DNA from: Macrostomum hystrix
Lineage: Eukaryota > Platyhelminthes > Macrostomidae
Reading direction: 5' to 3'
NCBI GenBank assembly: GCA_950097015.1
Contig: CATNEN010000030.1
Coordinates: 4,697,001 to 4,761,000, forward strand
Length of the DNA stretch: 64,000 nt
Shown: in pieces, positions 10,261 to 21,507 of the stretch
Position numbering within the stretch: the first letter of the stretch is position 1
Layout of the letters: the number at the start of each line of letters is the position of its first letter
Program-made: the position numbers and the translations under genes
The notes under the pieces: model-generated
Database searches by the model: none
The model's input: only the letters and a program-made list of their open reading frames with translations
What the model was told of the DNA's origin: nothing

Positions 10261-13200
10261 AACGAAACATCTCCTGGAGATCCTTTATTGGCTGCAGCCT
10301 AAGCTGCTTGTACAGCGACTACAGTGCGAAGAAAGCAGCTTTTTGGGCCATCAACTTCCTGGTTTCGCAGCCAAAAGTTTACAATACTCTACTAGCTGAG
10401 ATCGACTCTTGCTGCCCAGCCAAGCCTGGTGTTCCGGACTTTTGCAGGCTGACACTCACGGAGCTGGAGGAGATGCCTTTTCTAGGTGTGTTGAACTTTC
10501 ATGTTTTACAAATTCTTGATTGTTAGTTAGGATATTTTACACTGATAAATGGAGTTCTACAGGCAACGAAACTCGGATGCCGCCGATGCCACTTATGGGA
10601 CAGAAAAATATTTCGCCTCTTTCCGACTCAATCGATATTTAGGGTTCAAAAGCTTTAGTCAGCATAGATTTTAATGGGTTGCGGAGCTGACTTTATGACT
10701 ACGTTATAATGAGTGGAAAAAGAAATTTATTAATAATTCTAGCGAAAAAAGCGCAAAGAATCTTATATGATCCTTCTATTGCCTAGTAAATTTTGCTTTT
10801 ACATATGAATTCTTAACTGTGTTTTTGAACAGCATGTCCTCTGTGAGTATTCATTTGTTAACCTAATCAGATACTCGATCAATTACTTACCGATCAGTTT
10901 TACAATGGCTTACTATCGGGGTTGCTGGCCAGGGTCCGTGGATCAAAGATAGAAGATGTGTTTCCAGATAAACTAGCTCTTTTTTCCCGTCCCAAACCCG
11001 ATTTATCGATTATCTAACTACGCTCGTACGATTAATTGTTCCACTCTTTTCTCTTTCACTAGGGACTTTCTCTTTCACGCTCGTAGCTCTCAGAATCCTT
11101 CCGAATTTTAATTCAACTAATTTTATCTATCTAATTAATTTAATCTGAACCTCATGTTTCTCGCCGTTTTATGGCAACCACAAGAAAATTTCTTTTTTAT
11201 AGATTTCGAATATAACTCGTAGTTCGTGCAAAAGCAAATGTTTTTGCCTTGCGCCTCAAGCGCATGCACTTAACGAAAACTTGTAAATCAAGTTAATAAA
11301 ATTAATCAAATTGTAAATCAAATCAAATATATATCGTGCAAAAATAATAATAATTTCAGGAGGGCAGCGAGCGATGGCACATCATTTCGCTGACTCCTGA
11401 GCACACAAGCAAACAGATACCGTACGCAGGCACACACTCACATAGGTGTGTACATCTGTCCTGACTTTCTCATCGTCAGGCAGTGTAAACCCTCAGTGTG
11501 ACTTGGAGGTTGGTCTTTAAGGGCGTAAATTTCATGAAAAGCCGCCTGCAAGCCTTCTCTTCGCCAATTTAATGTGGCCTCGCTGCGGAATCGCGTTCAG
11601 GCGCCTTGATGCGAGAGGCGAACGCGTTAGACCGCTCCGCCACTGATCCCCATATGGGATACAGAGGATAAAATATAATTCTTCAATGAACACATGGGAT
11701 CAAATGAGATAAGATGCATTCCTACACCCGATTGCAGAGGCATTCGTAAAGGAAGTGTACAGGCACACTGTTGGTCAGTTTGTCTGCTTCAGAGCGAACA
11801 GTGACTTGCAGCTACAAGCTCGAAAAGAATCAGTCGTCATTACGATGGCGAGCGGCAGAGAAGCGGGCATTCTGCTTCACACACTCAACATGGACCCCAG
11901 TCTGTTCAGCCAGCCAGAGGTGATACGTGATTTTTTGTCGTGCTGTATTTTATTTTATCATTTCAGTCGGTCATGGCAAGTTTTGAAAGCTTTTTGCATC
12001 GAAAAAAGCAATTAACAACAACAAACTACAACTACAACAGTTGGCTAAGGCCGCAACTGTGTAGTTGTCAAAATTCGCGCGCAAGCACATTGTTTTCCAG
12101 CGTCCGACAGAAGCAGGTCGACGTAGCGCAATATCCTAATCTCTCCACACCACCGTGATCCCTAAAGGGAAAGCAGCAGCACATCTTGCCCGGGCTGTGG
12201 GCAGTGCTGCTCCGCTCAGATGACGTAGCCGGTCAGCTGCAGACGCTGGGTGCGAAGTAGCTGGCTTGGTCGACAGAGCTGGGCTCTGCGGTACAGCTCA
12301 TCGTTGGTAACGTTAGTGACGGTATCTGGTGAATAATGAATCCCAAAGGCGGTGCGCAGGAGTGCTGCGTTGGCGGCGTCTAACTGCCGCTCCTGCGAGC
12401 CGGTCAGGGTCCATTTGTGGGCGTTGTATAGGAGCACGGTCTTGATCACGGCTTGGTACAACCACAGCCGGCCTGAAAGCGCGGGGCACTGCAGGACTGT
12501 TCGCAGGGATCGGAAAGCTTCCCCGGCAAGTGCTCTGTGCCGTGCAGATTTTACCCTGCAGGTTTGGAACCAGGCCACCTAGGTAGACAAACTCCTTGCA
12601 GTGAGGCAGCGGCGCCACCTGCCTGCTTGAGTCTTGGCAGCGGATCTCAACCGGTAGGTTCATCGGCGCTGTCAGCACCATCGTTTTCCAGGCGTTCACA
12701 GATAGCCCGACCACAGCTGCCCCGGCCGTCAGCTTGTCCAGCAGGCGTTGAGCTCCTTCAACAGAACTTGACAGGAACGCTAGGTCATTTGCGTATGCCA
12801 GTATGGAAAGTCGCTTTTCCGGATGTCGCCTTCTCGTTCTGCGGCAGATCAGAAAGCAATCGAAGTCATCAGGAAGACTGACACGCAGCACCCAGTCCAT
12901 GATTAAGACAAAGAAAAAGGGCAAGGGATGTGTCGAAAAAGTCAGACAGGCCGTCTGGAGTCACAACTGGTCTCCTGGTACACCTGGCCATCATAGCCGT
13001 CACCAGCCACTCAGGCACGTGGTACGCGCGCAAAATGGTCGTGATGATTCGCCTCGACATCGAATCAATCTACGAAGACGCAGACGAGGATTAATTGTTG
13101 GATGCGAGCCTCTTCTAAGATGCGGCGCATCGCGAAAATTTGAGTTACTGCGCCCCTGCACGGCCGGAAATAATACCGCTCTCGCCTGAGGAAAGGGTCC

Positions 13201-16047
13201 AGCACTCACTGCAGCCGCGTAAGTAAAGGTAAAGAAAACTGAAGTTAAAGTAAAGAGAACGGCTAGCGCAAAAGCCTATTCGGTCTGCAGGGTGTATGCG
13301 ACAGTTAGCAACTAGCGCACCTGCAGAAATGCCAAGAGGGCCAAGAAAGCCACCATTGACCAACTAAGATACCAATATCAGCCGGCAAGTGTTCCTAACG
13401 CTGGCATCCACGGACCCGGCGTCAAAGCCGCGAGAAGCACCGGTGTTCATAAACTGTAATTCTGGTCGGACGAGCCAAAATTCCTCGGAGTCACCTTCGA
13501 CAAGCGGCTATCGTTCAGCTATCGCACGTGGCAAATATCACTGTGGACTACAGAAGAAGACTAAACCTCATGCGCAAGCTGGCAGGCACGGGCTGGGGGA
13601 TCAGACGCTGAACTGATTAACCAGACTTATATCGCCACCATTCGCATTTAGATCTTGTACGCAGTGGTTGCATGGACGCCTTGGATCAGCAAAGAGCTCT
13701 GGGTGAGGCTGTGGTGGCGCGCCATGCAGCGCAAAGAATTATCACGGGCCTGATGGTGACATGCGCTGAGGGCGGAGAGTGGCCTTAACCCGATCCAGGA
13801 GGTAAACAGTTCGTTTAGGGCCACCAAATTGGACAGGCGCACAGAGAAAGGTTCGCTTCGTTGGCATCTGGTGCACACCAAAGCAGAGGCTAAAAGGAAC
13901 AGGATGGAGAATTAAGACGCAGGAAGTACTCAGGACAGCGGGACTCACTCGGTCCCCAGAATCCCGGACGAGCTGAGCATGCCCCCGTGGAGCGCGTGGC
14001 ATATGGAACGGAGGTCAAGAGGAAGGAGGTAGAGAACAGACGGTGGAAAAGAACAAACGACACACCGAAGAGACAGTCTGGGAGGCCGCTAAACAGACAT
14101 AAATCTTCACAGATGGCTTGGTCCGGGAAGATCACGGAGGCAGCGGAGTCATTATTGCGGAAAACGGGCAGATAGAGACCGGAGAAATCCTCGTAGCAGG
14201 CGGCAAGCCGTGCAGCTCAATGATGGCTGAGCTTACAGCCATCCGGACGGCACGACAACTAAATGGGGAGAAGGCGGTAATCTTTTCGGGCAGACGAAGC
14301 GCAGGTCACGTGTGCCATCCGGGCCGTTGCGGCGAAGCTCATGGCGAAGGGAACACTGGCGATGCTCTGGGTGCCGGCCCATTGCGGCCTGTACGGGAAT
14401 GAAGCAGCTACCAGCAAGAGAAGCTGCTGCTGGCCGGTACGTCCGGTGCATGTTTAAAAGAACACTAAGAAATGCCGGACTTGGACACACGACAGGAGCC
14501 AGCGCACGTACGAAGGCCAGGATGGTAGGTCCAGGGCGCATTTTAGGAGCCGGACCGAAGCGGTGAGGCTACGGTGCTTCAAAACGGGACACTCTCTCGA
14601 CCTGGCCGGTTACTAGGCATGGTATAAGATAAAAACTGCCTTTGTTGCCAACTGGAAGTTGAAAGCGCAACGCAACTTTTCCTTTGCAGCGCAAGAGCAC
14701 CTATGCGAATGCCCAACTACGTTTGGGACACGGCAAAAACTTTGTATTTTTACTATCGCCCACTTGTGAAAGAACGAGCCCGCATCCTTTAGGTACTGGG
14801 AGAGGCTGCAAAAGAAAAGTGGAGACAACACTAGCACGCACCGTTATCGCACCAGTAATGCAGCGCAAGATTACTTTCGGCAGCAACAACAACAAGCACC
14901 CTGTTGTACTATTTCGCGGTTCAGGACATGAGTGAGATTCTACGGTGCTCATCGATCTTGACAGAGCCAGGATTCTTTGGGATTCCAACATTACAACAAT
15001 CCAACAATACAACAGGGAACTGTGTTCAGTTCGCCACAGTTCCCTGTGTGTTAGCCCTCGGTGAGCACACAGTTCATCACTCGCGTAGCTTCCTGCGCCA
15101 CTCGAGGGGACGCAGCAACTCCACTGGTACGTCGTCAGGTCCCGTAGCCTTGTTTATAATAAATTAAAAAAATATTATTAACTTAAGGCTCCACTGATGT
15201 CGAACAAAAGAGCAGGAATTGTAAATCGTCACACTATACGAGCCTCTTAGTTTTGTTTTACGAGGCTTCACAGAGCCCATTATTAATGGCGACTGACTCC
15301 TTTTAATTGATGATTCTACGCTCGTAAATGAAGCAACTCTTACGAAAGCAACTAAGCAACGAAAATATGCGAGGCCAGCAGGCAGGATTCTGAATAACTT
15401 CTGTCTAGGGTTACTACTATTGTTTTATTTCATAGACTATTTTTTTATTTATACCATTTATTTTACATCGACAGCCTTTCTCTGAAGCACGTGAAGTACG
15501 TGCGCTAACGTTCACCCTCAAGTGCACACTTTGAGGATCCCTCCTTGACCACTTTTTGCCAAAAAAAATTTTCTGTTATATAATTTTATTATACATTACT
15601 TTATATAATTTTAGAATTTTTCTTTTTTATTTCATTACATTTACGAGCGTATATAATGAAATTTCTATTGCACTTATAATAATATTATTGTGTAATTATT
15701 GCTACTCGTCATTTAGTTATTGTTATTTCCATTTTTATTAACAGCAATATTAATTTTTTTATTTATAGCCAAGTTTATTTTGAACTCTCGCTTCATAGGA
15801 GTTTAAACCGCATCGTTTCCTGCATGGCAGCCGGGCCACTAAGCTGTTTGCGCTGCCATTCGGCTATATGTGGCCGCGGCGTCGCCTGGGTTTGCTGAAG
15901 CTAAAGCTGTTCCTGTTTCTCCTACTAAGTCAATACAAGCTTCGAGCTGGCCAGGTTCCGACTGCACAGTCTAACGATGGCCTCCTTGGTGTTGAAATCC
16001 TACCTTGGACTGAAGATTTCGCCTTTGAGATCCAACCAAGGGGTTAA
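10261..16047 (+). CDS. Cytochrome P450, C-terminal 217 residues on three exons; haem-ligand Cys replaced
   Basis: Exons 10261-10485, 11738-11919 and 15799-16047 join in phase: donor gtgtgt to acceptor attgcag (phase 1), then gtgata to cttcatag (phase 0). There are no internal stops. P450s are haem monooxygenases of the ER or mitochondria. Visible landmarks in order: an I-helix-like segment ending AAFWAINFL, with no AGxxT; LEEMPFLEAF leading into the K-helix ExxR as EVYR; a DPSLFSQPE/EFKPHRF stretch matching the PERF region; then LPFG, the start of the haem loop. Where the family has FxxGxxxCxG the sequence reads FGYMWPRRRLG: about three residues are missing, Cys aligns with Trp and the next Gly with Arg. 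The L-helix that follows (LLKLKLFLFLLLSQY) and the C-terminal strand are normal. It is therefore either a pseudogene or a haem-less paralogue. The AAFW pattern is reminiscent of the CYP7/8 group. Upstream exons were not found. The introns hold a SINE and LINE remnants. Confidence 0.72.
11338..11651 (-). mobile_element. tRNA-derived SINE, same family as 51,669-52,054
   Basis: On the minus strand it begins near 11651 with a tRNA-Leu/Ser-like head containing gtggcggagcgg (A box). A degenerate B box lies near cctgaacgcgattcc. It ends in an (ATT)n tail at 11338-11355. Body segments such as cgtacgcaggcacacactca are shared with the copy at 51.7 kb. This copy lacks a central block present there, and no clear target duplication was found, so it is older or rearranged. 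Confidence 0.7.
12014..13200 (-). mobile_element. Non-LTR retrotransposon fragment, 3' part of reverse transcriptase (decayed)
   Basis: On the minus strand, translation from about 13200 down to 12216 gives reverse-transcriptase motifs in two frames. One frame holds the catalytic box in the form YANDLAFLS, where YADD is usual, then GLSVNAWKT and EFVYLGG. After a frameshift near 12570 the other frame gives the thumb/3' region (LLYNAHKWTL, ERQLD). The 3' end on this strand runs into a TTG-rich tail at about 12014-12035. The same family is represented at 52,868-53,353. Frameshifts and the altered YADD box mark it as dead. It lies in the last intron of the P450. Confidence 0.75.
13380..14560 (+). 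mobile_element. Second non-LTR retrotransposon remnant with RNase H domain (I/Jockey/R1-like)
   Basis: Plus-strand frames, broken by frameshifts, give FLGVTFDKRLSF near 13480 and LMRKLAGTGWG near 13570, both typical of the end of the reverse transcriptase in I/Jockey/R1-type LINEs. Further on comes an RNase H domain: HGGSGVIIAENG near 14140, SSMMAELTAI near 14220, and LWVPAHCGLYGNEAA near 14370, which carries the His region. The orientation is opposite to the neighbouring LINE at 12.0-13.2 kb and the family differs, so these are two insertions. Confidence 0.65.
14561..15798. other. Rest of P450 last intron, nothing recognised
   Basis: GC-richer up to about 15140, probably further transposon debris, then strongly AT-rich up to the P450 acceptor (cttcatag at 15791-15798). 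No coding or repeat structure could be supported. Confidence 0.4.
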
Positions 16048-16620
16048 AAGGGCGCAACATTCACAAAATTAGTACCTGGACTACAATTGTACATATTCAA
16101 GCATATGTTTTGCTGCTTCAGGTTGACTCGCACAAGTGTATAAGTCCTTATTCTTCTTTTTTAGATAGTTTAAGCCGAATCGGATATTTTTCTTTGTAAT
16201 GTACTTTAGTGTCAAAATAGTTATTCATGCCTCTTTAACTTGTACATAATGAATGTATTTACCTACTTAACGTTTCTTTCTTTGGTACAGGGGAGCTACA
16301 GTTATTGGATTAGTCATTGTCATTTTGGTAATTTTTTAGCTATTTTGAATATCTGCAACGTTATTTCTCTTTAGAATAAAATTCAAATACATCTTTATGA
16401 TATTGCCTTGAATGGTGATAGACAAAAAACGGACTCTTGGAAAAGTAATGATCATGCGAAATGTTTAGAATAATGGCTTCTGTCGACATTGATCACTTTA
16501 TGGTGAACCCATCAAACTAGACGATGGAGCTCGACTTTTAAGCTTATTATTCTAATATGATAATATTAGATGGCCTTCCATATGCCACAATTTATCAGAG
16601 CTTATCATGCGGCAAGTAGC
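16048..16620. other. Intergenic, nothing recognised
   Basis: AT-rich sequence after the P450 stop, up to the start of the gypsy remnant. No clear polyadenylation signal was assigned. Confidence 0.4.
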
Positions 16621-17010
16621 TAGGATTGCCTGCCATACCGAGAATTGCTCGAATGCTGTACCAGCTCAAAAGGTACCATCTGAGGTCTCGTGGTCACCAG
16701 GATCCAAGATGCAGATTGCCAACACGTTGTCAAGAGCGTACTTGCCAGAGACCGAGGCAGCTTTGGATGATGAATTCGAGGTACAGGCCCACCAGGTGTG
16801 CAGGAGTCTACCGATATCTGCCGTTCGGATGCAAGAAATTCGTGACGAGACTAGCAAGGATCGCGACTTGTCTCTTGGGGCACAGTTCGTTCAGGATTGT
16901 TGGCCAACGGATTTCCACCGTGTTTGTTCATCTATCCGTTCTTACTGGAGCTTCAAGGAAGAATTGGTCTATCACGAAGGCGTACTGCTGAAGGTGAGCC
17001 GTGTTGGGTC

Positions 17011-17068
17011 ATAGCGATGGTAAAAAGCTGTTGTCAGCTGTATTCAACAAGCGCATCGTTATATGGCT
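17011..17068 (+). other. 58-bp copy of the protocadherin intron/exon boundary inside gypsy pol
   Basis: This stretch is identical, on the opposite strand, to 21842-21899, which spans the last 27 bases of a 66-bp intron and the first 31 bases of the transmembrane exon of the protocadherin-like gene. In the retroelement it interrupts the integrase frame between LLKVSRV and the VPVSLR region. Confidence 0.8.
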
Positions 17069-17378
17069 TTTCACCTTTAGTACAGTGCCTGTTTCTCTCC
17101 GTGTCAGAAGTTCCAGGAGATTCTGCACGAAGGCCATGCTGGAATGGGCAAGACCGAATCGCGTGCGCATCAAATTCTGTACTGGCCTGGAATGTCAGCC
17201 GATATCAAACGGTTCGTGAGTCGCTGCACTACGTGCCAGGCGTTTCAGACTGCCAGTCTAAGGAAGCCGCTGATGAGCCATCAGGTTCCAGATTCACTAT
17301 AGATAAAGGTTGGCTGCGATTTGCTTGGCTTTAAGAATGACAAGTCGTTACATGTTACTACAGCCATTGGATTGAGTT

Positions 17379-18130
17379 GGCAAAATTGGGCCAACAGTCA
17401 GGAGCTGCTCTGGTAATTTCTAGAATCAAGTCGATGTTTTCCGTTTCGGAATCGTCAAGGAGCTAGTCAGCGACAATCGGACGAAGCTGATTCGGACGAA
17501 GCTGCCAGCAGACAGCAGAGCATTGCTCCAGGACGGACAACCGAGTTCTCCAAGTTTCCGCTGCAGGCGGTTCAACAGCATTACTACGACCAGCATAGCC
17601 GATCTCTATCAGAATTTCCGAGTCAAATTGGGCCAACAGTCAGGAGCTGCTCTGGTAATTTCTAGAATCAAGTCGATGTTTGCCGTTTCGGAATCGTCAA
17701 GGAGCTAGTCAGCGACAATCGGACGAAGCTGACAGCAGACAGCAGAGCATTGCTCCAGGACAGGACAACCGAGTTCTCCAAGTTTCCGCTGCAGGCGGTT
17801 CAACAGCATTACTACGACCAGCATAGCCGATCTCTATCAGAATTGCCGAGTCAAATTGGGCCAACAGTCAGGAGCTGCTCTGGTAATTTCTAGAATCAAG
17901 TCGATGTTTGCCGTTTCGGAATCGTCAAGGAGCTAGTCAGCGACAATCGGACGAAGCTGCCAGCAGACAACAGAGCATTGCTCCAGGACAGGACAACCGA
18001 GTTCTCCAAGTTTCCGCTGCAGGCGGTTCAACAGCATTACTACGACCAGCATAGCCGATCTCTATCAGAATTTCCGAGTCAAATTGGGCCAACAGTCAGG
18101 AGCTGCTCTGGTAATTTCTAGAATCAAGTC
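17379..18130 (+). repeat. Tandem repeat of about 230-250 bp inside the gypsy integrase region
   Basis: The phrase ttgggccaacagtcaggagc recurs near 17385, 17627, 17858 and 18086. Each unit contains first an integrase-core piece and then a piece that in intact elements lies further downstream (QQHYYDQHSRSLSEL). The units are therefore out of natural order and differ by a few substitutions and small indels. Confidence 0.8.
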
Positions 18131-18540
18131 GATGTTTGCCGTTTCGGAATCGTCAAGGAGCTAGTCAGCGACAATCAGCCCCCGTTTTGCTCATTCAAGT
18201 TTCAAGAGTTTGTTGCCGAGTTCGGTTTCCGACACACGCGATGGTCTCCAGGTAATGCGCAATCTAATGGAACGGCTGAGAAGGCTGTCAAAGTAGCAAT
18301 GAGCATTCTGCGGAAATCGGACCAGCCGGAGCTCGTTCGGAACCTTCCGGACCTTCACCTGGTTCCGCAGCAAGCCACTCCAGAGGCTGAGGACGTCATC
18401 GAAGTGAGCCAAGAGGGCGCAGCCAGTCCGGAAGCAACGGCAGCAGATCGAGCCGCCGCTGAGACTTGCGAGCTGCCACGGCGGTCGGCCAGGACCACTA
18501 AGGGCGTGCTGCCTGCCCGCTACCGATCTGATGACTGAAT

Positions 18541-18745
18541 ATTATTGTGATGGACTGTTCAGTGACTGTTTATTGACTGTTTAGTGACTGTTTATTGACT
18601 GTTTATTGACTGGTTAGTGACTGTTTATTGACTGTTTATTGACTGTTTATTGACTGTTTATTGACTGTTTAGTGACTGTTTATTGACTGTTTAGTGACTG
18701 TTTATTGACTGTTTATTGACTGTTTAGTGACTGTTTATTGACTAT
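18541..18745 (+). repeat. 11-bp minisatellite between gypsy pol and its 3' LTR
   Basis: About 18 copies of a unit of the form ctgtttattga, with a recurring A/T variant (ttagtgactg). It begins just after the pol stop codon. Confidence 0.85.
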
Positions 18746-19062
18746 TATTAGCAGTGCGTCCAATTTTAGTTTTTATCTGTTTTTGTGAGCATTTACTAAT
18801 ATTTGTTTGCGCTTGCCTCTGCTAAAACTTCATTTTCATGATTCGAAATGCTAATGACTTTTTGTGTTGCTTTCTGCTCTGAGTTTTTGTACATGAAAAT
18901 TTGAAATTAAATTTTTATTCCTTTCAATTTCTGCGTGATGCAAAAAATTTTTTTTCCTTTTTTTCCCTAATGTTCGAGTCGCAATATTTTTTGTTAGTTT
19001 TAAAGTAACTTTGTCCTGTAACTCCTAATAATTTGTCTGTATTTACTCTTTTTGTTGCTTTT

Positions 19063-19072
19063 AGAAGGGAGA
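19063..19072 (+). promoter_or_regulatory. Polypurine tract of the gypsy element
   Basis: agaagggaga lies immediately before a TG-starting LTR, the expected site for priming plus-strand DNA synthesis. Confidence 0.6.
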
Positions 19073-19533
19073 TGTCATGACTGTGAGCGTTTGTGCACAA
19101 GTGTGTACACCAGTCTAGGTGTACATGATATAGCTTTCGCTCTCTCTCATGCTACCGCTATGTATTCGCTTCTGGCTCTGCGTGTGCTACTAATGTATCG
19201 GCTGAAGCCAAATAGAATGGTTTTAAGCGTTGCTCTCGTCCGCACTCATCACAGTTGGTACCATAGGCATAGATAGATGTCTTTTGCTTTTTAGGATTAC
19301 TATTTGGATATTAGCCATACTATCTACTGCGCTAAGTAGGCGAGCTCTTACTATACAGTAGCCTCATACAGAAACGACTGTTTCTATTGTACGTAATCAT
19401 TCTCATTTGTAAATTGTGTGGTGAAGTATGTGAGCTCATATTTAATATAAACTGTATACTCGTAAACTAAAAGTTTGAATCTGCTGTGTTCGTGGTTTTG
19501 CATTTATCTAATGAAATAATTGAACATCGAACA
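19073..19533 (+). mobile_element. 3' LTR of the gypsy remnant (right edge approximate)
   Basis: It starts TGTCATGACTG right after the polypurine tract and includes a TATAAA-like stretch (aatataaactg near 19444). A plausible end is at gaacatcgaaca (19533). With no 5' LTR in the window, the right end cannot be fixed and no target duplication can be checked. Confidence 0.55.
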
Positions 19534-20603
19534 GTAAAAGAACCTAGTCTGAGCAAACATCCAATTATGCTGCAGGTAAGTTTGCGGGGCTCCATTTGCT
19601 GTGTCGTTGCTGGCAGCTGGATATGAAAGGGAAGCGACAACGCTAGGATACATTTTTTAAGTTAGGTGCTTTTAGTTGGAATATTATACAATCAGGTTGT
19701 TCAAATTAGCTCAGTCTGTACGACGAGTTTATAAACACACATTCAGCAGATAATATATTTTCTACTCGTGGCGAACTAATTTTCAGCCCGCTGCTTGGTC
19801 CCATCCATAATAAATTTCCTTGCCTTAGCGTTCCTCATTTCAAAATATTGTCCCGCTAAAACTCAATTACAGCCCAGAGTGGAAGAGCTGGCGAGGGGCT
19901 TTTTTTACATTTTATCACATTTTTCGAGTGCGTGGCAATGCAAGGTTTAAGTTATAAAACATTGTATCACTCTTACCATCTTATGTATGCTGCAAATTTA
20001 AGCACCTTTCTAAGTAACTTTCTGCCTTCACTGAATTCGTTTATCAAAAACTTGCGGTGTTGTTAAAAAGTTGTACAGTTGTACAGTGATATCTTGTTAT
20101 CCTTAAAAAAGACTGCATAACTGTTTTTAAAGTTTCAGAAAACAAAGCAAAGGCAAACTTAAGCATCCATAGAAAAATGTTAGAAAATTCTACAACTAAG
20201 GGAGATTAACACATAAAAGTTCTTTTCCCCATTCCTTTTGTCAACTTTAAGTGCAGTCAAGAAAAAGCAACGTCTTTTTGTATTGCAATTCCATGATAGA
20301 AAGTCTATCGTCCTGGGACACAGGACGTATAACGTCCTGGGTCCTTAGGAATCGCATTCTCTTTTTGAGAATATTAAATTCAAGAACGTTTACGATATCA
20401 ATGTTTTAAGTAGTTATTTTTCACCTTATTACCTTGAATCTATAGTTGCCTTAAATCTTAGTTGAATCATCTTTAAAAAATGATTAATAATGCCAAAAGT
20501 CTAGACTTTTTGGTCTCCTGAAATCACTCTCATTCTCCTAATTTATAAAAATTAACCCGTCCTGTTTTTCAGCAAATCGCAAAACCTATAAAATAACATA
20601 ATA
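19534..20603. other. Intergenic, nothing recognised
   Basis: AT-rich. It includes a short imperfect inverted repeat around 20316-20345 (ggacacaggacg / cgtcctgggtcc). No gene seen. Confidence 0.4.
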
Positions 20604-21438
20604 TCACATAATCATAACATCATAATCTTTATCAATTAAATCATAATCAAAATTACCGCCTTGGTAGTTGCTGCCGCTGACAATATTGGTACCAACGCAG
20701 CAGGTAGTGATGCCACTCTCGCTAGTGCAGCTTCCACCGTCGGCGAACATGCAAAATTCACCATGAGTTCGCTCTCGATGCGAAGAAGAGTGTTCAGGAG
20801 ATGACTTAAAAAAGAGCGAAGGCATACAATTAGTTATAAATGTAAATATAGGAATACATTAAATATATCCCAGTTGAGCTAATTATTCAGCCTACTACAC
20901 AGCCGCAGCAATTGCGTTGCGCATCTGAAGGATGCGTACGGCTGTTCAGTCTATGAAATGGGGGAAATGGGGGGACGCCACATCCACCTTAAATTAACCC
21001 CGCTTAATGCTGGTACCCATTTAACCGCTGGGTGAACTGAAGCAACGCAGAGTGAAGAGTCTTGCTTATGGACACAGATTGAACCCTCAATCGTCAATAT
21101 TCCTTCAGCCACTAGCTTACAACCCCCTAGGCGAAAATCCCCGCATGGTCTACTTCAGCACTACATAATATTTTGTAATATAGGAAATGTTTCTTACTGA
21201 AGTCGAAAGAAAGAAGGCATCTTTTTGGCATGCGATTTGTTGGTTATCTACCGCCGCTGAAATGAACTCCTCCATTTGCTGTATCTTATCCACGACTGTC
21301 TCTCTGCCAGCTCCTGTTGGTAAAATAATATTTCACAGTATATATGTAAGGTTGTGACACGTAAAACCTAACTGAAGCATAATTAGTGGCCATAATCAGT
21401 TTTTAATAATTAAAATAGTGTGATTAATTAAAAAATCA

Positions 21439-21466
21439 GAACGTTACTCTTCGAAGAGTAACGTTC
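21439..21466. repeat. Perfect 28-bp palindrome
   Basis: Reads gaacgttactcttc and then its exact inverse complement with no spacer. It lies inside an intron of the protocadherin-like gene (21314-21761). Confidence 0.9.
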
Positions 21467-21475
21467 GTAGTAGGA

Positions 21476-21507
21476 TACGATCCTATTACGATCGTAATAG
21501 GATCGTA
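21476..21507. repeat. Perfect 32-bp palindrome
   Basis: Reads tacgatcctattacga followed by its exact inverse complement, with no spacer and only 9 bp after the preceding 28-bp palindrome. Function unknown. Confidence 0.9.

Larger units (their letters stand above)
16626..18538 (+). mobile_element. Ty3/gypsy pol remnant: end of RNase H, integrase and C-terminal region, scrambled
   Basis: The plus strand begins in the RNase H tail (LEVSWSPGSKMQIANTLSR). It passes through the linker and N-terminal integrase zinc finger, where ILYWPGM and RCTTCQAFQT show the HHCC Cys pair. The catalytic core follows, with HWIELAK near 17360 and an NxxPPFCSFKFQEF/AEFGFRHT stretch near 18180-18240, then NGTAEKAVKVAMSILRKSD. 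A terminal region ends at a TGA at 18536. The frame is broken many times. A 75-80 bp foreign insertion sits near 17007-17085, and the core is interrupted by tandem copies of a mixed segment (17379-18130). The 5' two thirds of the element (LTR, gag, protease, RT) are absent. Confidence 0.8.

Noticed and set aside
11940-12158. Alternative P450 exon after catttcag (frame with SFESFLHRKK)
   Set aside because: The exon at 15799 fits in phase and carries clear P450 sequence; this frame runs into the LINE tail at about 12014.
20888-21140. GC-richer patch with agattgaaccctcaatcg, possible SINE
   Set aside because: No convincing A and B box pair, tail or target duplication was found.
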